Made by a program: the position numbers and the translations under genes
In this document: positions 58,260 to 64,000 of the stretch, one piece after another
Layout: each line of letters begins with the position of its first letter
Position numbering within the stretch: the stretch's first letter is position 1
DNA from: Streptomyces sp. S465
GTDB lineage: Bacteria > Actinomycetota > Actinomycetes > Streptomycetales > Streptomycetaceae
NCBI RefSeq assembly: GCF_026898115.1
Contig: NZ_CP114036.1
Span: 4,520,001 to 4,584,000 of the forward strand
Direction: 5' to 3'
Length of the DNA stretch: 64,000 bases
Notes under the pieces: generated by a model
The model's input: only the letters and a program-made list of their open reading frames with translations
The model's database searches: none
What the model was told of the DNA's origin: nothing

Positions 58260-58443
58260 CGAGCGCCCGTCCGATGACCGACTGCAGCGCACCGCTGACC
58301 GTCCCGCTGGTCACCACCTTGTAGAGCACCGCGGCGAAACCGCACGCCGCGATCGTTCCCATCGCGTACTCGGCGGTGGCCATGCCCGCCTCGGCCCTCG
58401 CACGCGCCGCCGCGTACCGCCGTACCCACCACTGCTTCACCAT
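58246..58443 (-). CDS. DUF4244 protein, Flp-type pilin subunit
   Basis: 65 residues from ATG 58443, seven bases after GGGGG. After a basic lead (VKQWWVRRYAAARARAEAG) comes MATAEYAMGTIAACGFAAVL, then YKVVTSGTVSGALQSVIGRA. The TAEYA segment with Glu at position +5 after Gly/Met is the type IV/Flp pilin cleavage and assembly motif. This is the best candidate for the major pilin of the Tad system. No prepilin peptidase (TadV) gene is within the window. Confidence 0.9.
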   Translation of the reverse strand: MVKQWWVRRYAAARARAEAGMATAEYAMGTIAACGFAAVLYKVVTSGTVSGALQSVIGRALDAQF

Positions 58444-58634
58444 GACGGCCCCCCTTGGCCTGTTCGCTGTCCTGTCCGCGGCGTCACTGACCACGGTGCT
58501 GTCGTTCCGTGGTGCTGTCGCCGTGCCGGTGTCGTTTCGTCGTGCTGTTGCCGTACCGCTGTCGTTCGTGCCGCCGCCGGCTGTCGTTGCCGGTGACGTT
58601 TCGTATCGCTGTCATCGCGTGGTCTCACCGGTGC
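58444..58634. repeat. Spacer with CTGTCG repeats between tadC and the pilin gene
   Basis: Degenerate units GTGCTGTCGTTCC, GTGCTGTCGCCGTG and CCGCTGTCGTTCG cover 58495-58616. No gene is present. A separate promoter for the abundant pilin could lie here, as is usual in tad operons, but no box is clear. Confidence 0.5.
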
Positions 58635-59453
58635 TCAGGGGCCGTCGCCCGCCAGGCCGCGGGCCAGCCCGATCAACACCGGGGCGAGGCCGACCAGCAG
58701 GAACGCGGGGAGGAAGCAGCCCCCGAGGGGTGCGTTGACCAACACGCCGGTCCGGTCGGCCCGTCTCATCGCCTCCCGCCCCTGCTCGGCCCGGCATTCG
58801 GCCGCCAGCCGGGTCACCTGCTCCACTGCCGGAGCGCCCGTTGTCCCGGCGCGCTCCAGGGCGCGCGCCAGCCCGTGCGCTCCAGGCAGAGCCCCGATGC
58901 GCCCCCAAGCGTGGGCCGGTTCGCCTCCCAGCCGCAGCTCCGCAGCGGTCTGGGCAAGCCGCTCACCGACCGGGCCGCCGAGCGAACCGCCCACCGCCTC
59001 CGCCGCCTTCCGCGGACCGGCTCCGGCCGCCAGGCAAGCGGTCAGCAGATCCGCTGCCAGCGGGATCTGGCGCGCGGCGAGATGCTCGAGGCGCCGGTCC
59101 GGGCCGGATCGCCCGGCCGTTGCCCGACGGTGCCGCAGCCACCGCCACAGGCCCCAGACCGCGGCGAAGCCCAGCACCCACCCCGACGGCCCTCCGACGA
59201 GGACGACCGCGACCGGCAGAGCGCCACCCGCCGCGGCCCAGGCCGGCAGGGCGCCCGCACCGGCGTCCGCCCGCCACCGCCTCCACGGCCGGGCCCGCCT
59301 CGGCCGCCCGTGTTCCGCACCCGGAAGCAGCGCCGCCAGCCGCCGTCGGGCGGTACGCGCCCGACGGGCCTCGACCATCGCCGACGCCGTGCACAGGGCC
59401 GCCGCCAGGAAGGCCAGCGCGATCCCCAGGCTGTGGACAACCTCAGCGCTCAT
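58635..59453 (-). CDS. Type II secretion F-family membrane protein TadC
   Basis: 272 residues. Four membrane helices frame the GSPF domain: LGIALAFLAAALCTASAMVE, LPVAVVLVGGPSGWVLGFAA, the cytosolic LAARQIPLAADLLTACLAAG, and PLGGCFLPAFLLVGLAPVLI at the end. It forms the inner-membrane platform of the pilus with TadB. The start overlaps the tadB stop by 11 bases. TGTGGACAA (59432-59440), near the start codon, matches the streptomycete DnaA-box consensus, likely by chance. Confidence 0.9.
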   Translation of the reverse strand: MSAEVVHSLGIALAFLAAALCTASAMVEARRARTARRRLAALLPGAEHGRPRRARPWRRWRADAGAGALPAWAAAGGALPVAVVLVGGPSGWVLGFAAVWGLWRWLRHRRATAGRSGPDRRLEHLAARQIPLAADLLTACLAAGAGPRKAAEAVGGSLGGPVGERLAQTAAELRLGGEPAHAWGRIGALPGAHGLARALERAGTTGAPAVEQVTRLAAECRAEQGREAMRRADRTGVLVNAPLGGCFLPAFLLVGLAPVLIGLARGLAGDGP

Positions 59454-60369
59454 CGGCCACCGGCCGCCCCGGCTCGCGCGCCGCCCGCACCATCCGACCG
59501 GTCCAGACCAGACCCGCCCACTCCAGCAGACCGCCCACCAGCAGACAGCTCAGCCCGGCAGGGGTGTGCAGCAGCTCGTGCAGCGGATCGGCCCCCAATA
59601 GAGCGCCCAGCACCAGCCCGACGACGGGCAGCACGGCCAGCGCGACGGCGGTGGCCCTGGCCCCCGCGAGCTTGGCGTCCAGGCTCTCCCGTTGGTCCCG
59701 CTCCGCGCGCAGGGCCGCCGCCACCCGGTCGAGGCCCGCCGCCAGCCCCGCCCCCTCGTCGACCGCCACCTGCCAGCAGGCAGCGACCCCGGTCAGCCCC
59801 TCGGCACCCGGCAGCCGGGCCGCTCTCCGCAGGGCGTCCGGCACGTCCCCGCCGAACCGCGCGGCGGCCGTCACCAGCCCCCAGCGCTCCCTCAGGTGCC
59901 CCGGGTCCACGGCCAGCAGCGCCTCGCCGGGATGCCGCCCGGCCCGCAGCTCGCCCGCCACGGTGGCACAAAGCTCGATCACCCCGGCGGCGCGCCGCAC
60001 ACGGTCCCGCTCTCGCCGCCGGGCCCGCAGCCACCGGCCGACGGCCGGAGTGGCCAGCACCGCGCCGAGCAGCGGCAGAACCGAACCGCCCAGCAGCGCG
60101 ATCACGCATCCGGCCGGCAGACACAGCAGCTCACGCCCCATCCGGCCGCCGTACCCGACCCGCCAGCGCTCGCGCAGCCACGCGGCCGTCTCGGACAGCC
60201 TCCGCACCGGGTCGCGGCCGGCGGGCTCGACGGGTCCGCCGCCCGCGAGCAGCAGCCTGGCCCGGCGCAGCTGCCGGTCCCGCCCGGCGAGGAGCCATAC
60301 GGCCGCTCCCACGCACAGCACCGCGGCGCCCAGCGTCAGCGCCCCCGGGTCCGATCCCGTGCCCGTCAT
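59443..60369 (-). CDS. Type II secretion F-family membrane protein TadB
   Basis: 308 residues from ATG 60369, overlapping the tadA stop (ATGA). Helices near 10-28, 85-115, 265-285 and 275-300 enclose the cytosolic GSPF part (VIELCATVAGELRAGRHPGE, GLVTAAARFGGDVPDALRRA, AGLAAGLDRVAAALRAERDQ). It pairs with TadC as the platform that converts ATPase motion into pilin insertion. Confidence 0.9.
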   Translation of the reverse strand: MTGTGSDPGALTLGAAVLCVGAAVWLLAGRDRQLRRARLLLAGGGPVEPAGRDPVRRLSETAAWLRERWRVGYGGRMGRELLCLPAGCVIALLGGSVLPLLGAVLATPAVGRWLRARRRERDRVRRAAGVIELCATVAGELRAGRHPGEALLAVDPGHLRERWGLVTAAARFGGDVPDALRRAARLPGAEGLTGVAACWQVAVDEGAGLAAGLDRVAAALRAERDQRESLDAKLAGARATAVALAVLPVVGLVLGALLGADPLHELLHTPAGLSCLLVGGLLEWAGLVWTGRMVRAAREPGRPVADER

Positions 60370-61532
60370 GCCGGGCCTCCGCCCCGCGTACACAGCCGCT
60401 GGAGCCGCTGCCAGCCCGCCGCCCGCTCGAAGCGCTCCGGGCCCCATACGGCCGCGGGAACGGTCGTGACATAGCCCGCCCGGTCCCGGTCCAGCACATG
60501 CAGCTCGGCGATCCTGCGCCGCCCGCCACGGTCCCGCACCAGATGGACCACGACCGACAGCGCCGCCGCCAACTGGCTGTGCAGCGCGGCCCGGTCCAGC
60601 CCTGCGGTCGAACCGAGCGCCTCCAAGCGCGCGGGTACATCCGCCGCCGTATTGGCGTGGACCGTGCCACAGCCGCCCTCATGGCCAGTGTTCAAGGCCC
60701 CCAGGAGGTCCGTGACCTCGGCGCCTCTCACCTCCCCGACCACCAGCCGGTCGGGGCGCATCCGCAGCGCCTGCCGCACCAGGTCCCGCAGGGTGACCTG
60801 GCCTGTGCCCTCCTGGTTGGCCGGGCGCGTCTCCAGCCGGACCACATGGGGATGGTCGGGCCGCAGCTCGGCCGAGTCCTCGGCGAGGACGATCCGCTCC
60901 TCCGGACCAACCAGCCCCAGGAGAGTGCTGAGCAACGTCGTCTTGCCCGATCCCGTACCGCCGCTGACCAGGTAGGAAAGCCGGGCGTCCAGCATGGCCC
61001 GCAGCAGCTGGGCGCCGCCCGGCGGCACGGTCCCGGCCGCTTCCAGCTCCGCGAGGGAGAACGCCCGGGGGCGCACCACCCGCAGCGACAGACAGGTCGA
61101 GCCGACCGCGACCGGAGGAAGCACCGCATGCAGCCGTGTCCCGTCCGGCAGGCGGGCGTCCACCCACGGCCGGGCGTCGTCCAGCCGCCGCCCGGCCACC
61201 GCGGCGAGCCGCTGCGCGAGCCTGCGCACGGCGGCCGCGTCGGCGAAGGTGACGGCCGTGCGCTCCAGCCCCGAACCGCGGTCCACCCATACCTCATCGG
61301 GGGCGGTGACCAGGACGTCCGTGACATCGGGGGCGGCCAGCAGCGGCTCCAGCGGCCCGGTGCCGACCAGCTCCGAGCGCAGCGCCTCGACAACCCCGAG
61401 CACCTCGGTGTCGCCGAGCAGCCGCCCCTCCTCGCGCAGGGCCGCCGCCACCCGTGCGGGCGTGGGCTCGGCACCGCTCCCGGCCAGCCGCAGCCGCACC
61501 GCGTCCAGCAGCTCCGGCGATACGGCGCTCAT
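60366..61532 (-). CDS. tadA: Type IVb pilus secretion ATPase TadA/CpaF
   Basis: 388 residues from ATG 61532, whose first bases are the stop of ssd. Domains: N-terminal LLDAVRLRLAGSGAEPTPAR, middle DVLVTAPDEVWVDRGSGLER, and the ATPase with SGGTGSGKTTLLSTLLG (Walker A, about residue 195), ERIVLAEDSAELRPDHPHVV (Asp box), LRMRPDRLVVGEVRGAE (Walker B) and NTGHEGGCGTVHANTAAD (His box). It is the cytosolic motor for Flp pilus assembly. Complete and likely active. Confidence 0.95.
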   Translation of the reverse strand: MSAVSPELLDAVRLRLAGSGAEPTPARVAAALREEGRLLGDTEVLGVVEALRSELVGTGPLEPLLAAPDVTDVLVTAPDEVWVDRGSGLERTAVTFADAAAVRRLAQRLAAVAGRRLDDARPWVDARLPDGTRLHAVLPPVAVGSTCLSLRVVRPRAFSLAELEAAGTVPPGGAQLLRAMLDARLSYLVSGGTGSGKTTLLSTLLGLVGPEERIVLAEDSAELRPDHPHVVRLETRPANQEGTGQVTLRDLVRQALRMRPDRLVVGEVRGAEVTDLLGALNTGHEGGCGTVHANTAADVPARLEALGSTAGLDRAALHSQLAAALSVVVHLVRDRGGRRRIAELHVLDRDRAGYVTTVPAAVWGPERFERAAGWQRLQRLCTRGGGPA

Positions 61533-62638
61533 GCGGTGACACCCCCCTCGTCGGCGAGAGCACGCACCCAGAACTCGGTGCAGAACCGGCCGAGCGGTCC
61601 GCGGGGGCTGCCGCCCGGGGGCTCCCCGCCCTCGAACGCGTCCGGCAGTCCGGGCTCCGGTGGCAGCTGCCCGGCCAGCGGCAGCCCGAGCAGCCCCGCG
61701 ATCTCCTCGTCGCCGAGCTCCGGTCCGCACGGGCCTCGCACCACCGCGCGCAGATCCCGCAGCACCATGCCCACCGTGGACGCCACCCGGTGGGCGGCCG
61801 CGACCGCTCGCAGCTCCGCCGGGACGACCAGCAGCCCGAGGTCGATCTGGGCCAGGGCCTCGGCCGCCGCGTCGTCGACGCGGCGCGGCAGATCCACCAC
61901 CACGACCCCGCCGCGCCGTCTGGCCGCAGCCAGCACCGCCCGCATCGCGGACGGCGGGATGACGACCGAATCGCCGCGGTCCCAGCTGAGCACCCGCAGC
62001 GAGTGCAGCTCGGGCAGCGACTCCTCCAGGGCGCTGCCGGCGACCCGCCCCCGCGACTCGGCGAAGGCGGGCCATCTCAGCCCCTGCGCGCCCTCGCCAC
62101 CGAGCAGCACATCGAGCCCGCCGCCCAGCGGGTCGCCGTCGATCAGCATGGTGCGGCGGCCCGATCGTGCTGCGGTGACCGCCAGGGCGCAGGCGAGGGT
62201 GGAGGCGCCCGCGCCACCGCGGCCGCCGATGACCCCGATGGTCAGGGCCTGCCGGCCCACGCCCTCGGCGACATCGGCGATCCGGTCCACCAGCCAGGTC
62301 TCGGCATCGGGCAGGAACGCCACATTGTCCGCGCCGAGCGCCACCGCCCGCCGCCAGATACCGTGGTCGTCCAGATCGCGTCCGATGAGCAGCACCCCTT
62401 GTCTGCGGGCTCGGTCGCACAGATGGGCGGCCGAGTCGTCGCCGACCAGAATCAGCGGTGCGGCCTCCCAGCTGCCCCGGCGGGTGAGTGCGCCATGTGC
62501 CACTTCCGGTTCTGCTCCGGCCGCCGCGCACAGCCGCAGCAGATCGTCGAGAAGTTCCTCGTCCTCGGTGACGATGAGCGGTCTGCCCCGCTGTCCTTCG
62601 GCCGCCGAAGGGCGTTCCGGTGTGATGGATGCAGTCAC
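61529..62638 (-). CDS. ssd: Ssd/CpaE-like MinD-family protein (septum site-determining protein)
   Basis: 369 residues. An N-terminal receiver-like domain (LIVTEDEELLDDLLRLCAAA, then GIWRRAVALGADNVAFLPD) precedes a ParA/MinD-type ATPase domain: ALTIGVIGGRGGAGASTLAC (deviant Walker A without the signature Lys residues), TMLIDGDPLGGGLDVLLGG and VVVVDLPRRVDD. It heads the tad operon, as in mycobacteria and streptomycetes, and probably positions the pilus machine or acts in septum control. ATP hydrolysis is doubtful given the altered P-loop. Confidence 0.9.
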   Translation of the reverse strand: MTASITPERPSAAEGQRGRPLIVTEDEELLDDLLRLCAAAGAEPEVAHGALTRRGSWEAAPLILVGDDSAAHLCDRARRQGVLLIGRDLDDHGIWRRAVALGADNVAFLPDAETWLVDRIADVAEGVGRQALTIGVIGGRGGAGASTLACALAVTAARSGRRTMLIDGDPLGGGLDVLLGGEGAQGLRWPAFAESRGRVAGSALEESLPELHSLRVLSWDRGDSVVIPPSAMRAVLAAARRRGGVVVVDLPRRVDDAAAEALAQIDLGLLVVPAELRAVAAAHRVASTVGMVLRDLRAVVRGPCGPELGDEEIAGLLGLPLAGQLPPEPGLPDAFEGGEPPGGSPRGPLGRFCTEFWVRALADEGGVTA

Positions 62639-62891
62639 GGTCCCCTCCCATATCCGTTACGCGCTCTCACTCCCGCGAACGGCGAGTGCGAGCATCGCGG
62701 AGAATCACCATGCTGCGATCCAGAAAATCTTGGGGATCTTGGTCCAAAACTGTGGACAACTCATCCGTTGTGAATATCCCAGTCACCTAAACCGGTGACT
62801 TCCGGAGAGCAGCCTAGCGATTACGTACGGTTACCGCTCAAGCTATGGAGAGACAGGGCCGCACGGGCCCGAGGGAGGGGAGCAAGATCCC
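62639..62891. promoter_or_regulatory. Divergent control region of the tad operon
   Basis: About 250 bases without a gene, with a lower-G+C part at 62700-62790. It contains TGTGGACAA (62751-62759), the reverse of the streptomycete DnaA-box consensus TTGTCCACA, and the inverted repeat CACC-TAAA-CCGGTGA (62783-62799). On the minus strand TTGTGA and TATTCA-like boxes could be the tad promoter. Confidence 0.45.
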
Positions 62892-63020
62892 ATGAGAACG
62901 CCGAAAAAGCGTCCGGACATGCGACGACCCCCGCCGGGGGGGAGAGCGGGGGTCGTCCCCACGGCCGACTCGGGGGGGGAGGAGTCGGGCCGGGTTAGCA
63001 CGGTCGCGAACGATCCGTGA
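62892..63020 (+). CDS. Possible small ORF (42 residues) ahead of the HAD gene
   Basis: ATG 62892 follows GAGGGAGGGGAGCAAGATCC, a strong ribosome site at slightly long spacing. The peptide begins MRTPKKRPDMRRPPPGGRAG and is basic then Gly/Glu-rich, without helices. Its TGA shares bases with GTG 63017 (GTGA), an in-frame upstream start of the HAD gene, as in coupled genes. A GC-rich hairpin (62924-62956) lies inside. It may be a leader peptide or non-coding. Confidence 0.35.
   Translation: MRTPKKRPDMRRPPPGGRAGVVPTADSGGEESGRVSTVANDP
62924..62956. terminator. GC-rich hairpin before the HAD gene
   Basis: ACGACCCCCGC (62924-62934) pairs with GCGGGGGTCGT (62946-62956). No T-run follows. It may attenuate transcription into the HAD gene. 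Confidence 0.5.
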
Positions 63021-63091
63021 CTTCCATGGTGTACCCGAGAGCCTTCTCAGGCAAACCCACGCGCCTAAGCTTACGCCGAATGGTGGGCCCT

Positions 63092-63928
63092 ATGCTCGGC
63101 GTCGTGGAAAACCACTCCTTGCCCCGGACAGCCGCCTTCTTTGACCTGGACAAGACGGTCATTGCGAAGTCAAGCACTCTCACCTTCAGCAAGTCCTTCT
63201 ACCAGGGTGGGCTGATCAACCGTCGAGCCGTACTGCGTACTGCCTATGCGCAGTTTGTCTTCCTGGCCGGCGGCGCCGATCACGAGCAGATGGAGCGGAT
63301 GCGCGAGTACCTCTCCGCGCTTTGCCGAGGATGGAATGTCCAGCAGGTCAAGGAGATCGTCGCGGAGACCCTGCACGACCTCATCGACCCGATCATCTAC
63401 GACGAGGCCGCCTCGCTCATCGAGGAACATCACACCGCCGGCCGCGATGTGGTGATCGTCAGCACCTCGGGGGCGGAGGTGGTCGAGCCGGTCGGCGAGC
63501 TTCTGGGCGCGGACCGCGTGGTGGCCACCCGCATGGTCGTCGAGGACGGCGTGTTCACCGGAGACGTGGAGTACTACGCCTATGGCCCGACCAAGGCGGA
63601 GGCGATCGCCGAACTGGCCGAGTCGGAGGGCTACGACTTGTCGCGCTGTTACGCCTACAGCGATTCGGTGACCGACCTTCCCATGCTGGAGGCGGTCGGC
63701 CACCCTCACGCGGTCAACCCGGACCGTGCGCTGCGGCGTGAGGCGGCGGCGCGCGGCTGGCCGGTGCTCTCCTTCAACCGCCCGGTCCGACTCAAGCAGC
63801 GCAGACCCTCGCTCTCCATGCCGCCGCGCCCGGTGCTCGCCATGGCGGCGGCCGTCGGCGCGGCCGCCGCCACCGCCGGTCTGCTGTGGTACACCACTCG
63901 GCGCCGCACCCCTTATGCCCGCATTTAG
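63092..63928 (+). CDS. HAD-IB family phosphatase with C-terminal membrane helix
   Basis: 278 residues from ATG 63092; GTG 63017 and ATG 63080 are in-frame alternatives. HAD motifs: I, AAFFDLDKTVIAKSS (nucleophile Asp and D-x-D-x-T/V); II, VVIVSTSGAEVV; III, GPTKAEAIAEL (Lys); IV, CYAYSDSVTDLPMLEAVGHP. The cap is helical (HEQMERMREYLSALCRGWNV). It is of the SerB-like HAD-IB group found in all streptomycetes; the substrate is unknown, with phosphoserine or a lipid phosphate possible. The last 40 residues contain one membrane helix (AMAAAVGAAAATAGLLWYTT), so the enzyme is tethered to the membrane. Confidence 0.93.
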   Translation: MLGVVENHSLPRTAAFFDLDKTVIAKSSTLTFSKSFYQGGLINRRAVLRTAYAQFVFLAGGADHEQMERMREYLSALCRGWNVQQVKEIVAETLHDLIDPIIYDEAASLIEEHHTAGRDVVIVSTSGAEVVEPVGELLGADRVVATRMVVEDGVFTGDVEYYAYGPTKAEAIAELAESEGYDLSRCYAYSDSVTDLPMLEAVGHPHAVNPDRALRREAAARGWPVLSFNRPVRLKQRRPSLSMPPRPVLAMAAAVGAAAATAGLLWYTTRRRTPYARI

Positions 63929-63949
63929 GGGCAATACCAAAGATCTGCG

Positions 63950-63975
63950 GCGAGGGGTTCCGCTTGGCCCCTCGC
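63950..63975 (+). terminator. Hairpin after the HAD gene
   Basis: GCGAGGGG (63950-63957) pairs with CCCCTCGC (63968-63975) around a 10-base loop, 22 bases past the stop. CAGGAG at 63975-63980 may serve a gene beyond the window. Confidence 0.6.
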
Positions 63976-64000
63976 AGGAGTACAAAGGAATCGACGGCCC

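Noticed and set aside
59432..59440. DnaA-box-like TGTGGACAA in the tadC start region as an origin or datA-like site
   Set aside because: A single 9-mer in 64 kb is expected by chance about as often as not, and no cluster of boxes exists.

Overview
The window is very high in G+C, uses GTG and TTG starts freely, packs genes with ATGA/GTGA overlaps, and carries marker genes of filamentous actinomycetes: bldG with its anti-sigma partner, large topA and tmk genes, K+-independent hppA, XRE-DUF5753/DUF397 pairs, ECF sigma/zinc anti-sigma pairs and a SigB/SigF-family sigma factor. It is best read as a Streptomyces (or close relative) chromosome segment. Functions rest on motif reading only; no searches were run.

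Layout. 0-3.5 kb: an aromatic/organic-acid catabolism fragment (MFS transporter cut by the window edge, RraA-type aldolase, GntR regulator, aldehyde dehydrogenase). 3.6-7.1 kb: an XRE-DUF5753 regulator, an anti-sigma-like ATPase and a DUF397 protein, with an M50/CBS membrane protease between them; a 16-bp motif recurs in front of two of these genes. 7.2-14 kb: a polA-like polymerase, an MreB-like actin, two ECF sigma/anti-sigma pairs, and lspA overlapping the second anti-sigma tail. 14.1-32.7 kb: an accessory region with GH5, GH6 and GH8 glycanases, a processive GT2 synthase with GtrA and a GT39-like enzyme, a large anchored surface protein, two NarL-type two-component modules, a PAP2 phosphatase, a subtilase with lost catalytic residues and a prenyl synthase with lost Asp motifs. 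32.7-37.1 kb: small stress-type membrane proteins, a SigF-like sigma factor, a lipoprotein, a LysR regulator, a frameshifted gene and tRNA-Thr(CGU). 37.2-57.4 kb: the conserved core block (secreted peptidase, holB, tmk, topA, methyltransferase, lipoprotein, hppA, bldG operon, helicase). 57.4-62.6 kb: a Tad/Flp pilus locus (ssd-tadA-tadB-tadC-DUF4244-tadE-tadE-like), followed by a HAD-IB phosphatase.

The most interesting part is 14.1-32.7 kb. A synthase with CesA-type motifs (DxD, TED, QxxRW) sits near three families of beta-glycanase, a candidate lipid-linked sugar transferase, and NarL-type kinases and regulators. This looks like a system that makes, trims and senses a cell-surface beta-glycan. 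A second theme is that short tandem repeats mark a large share of the intergenic regions and gene ends, and in places they enter coding sequence.
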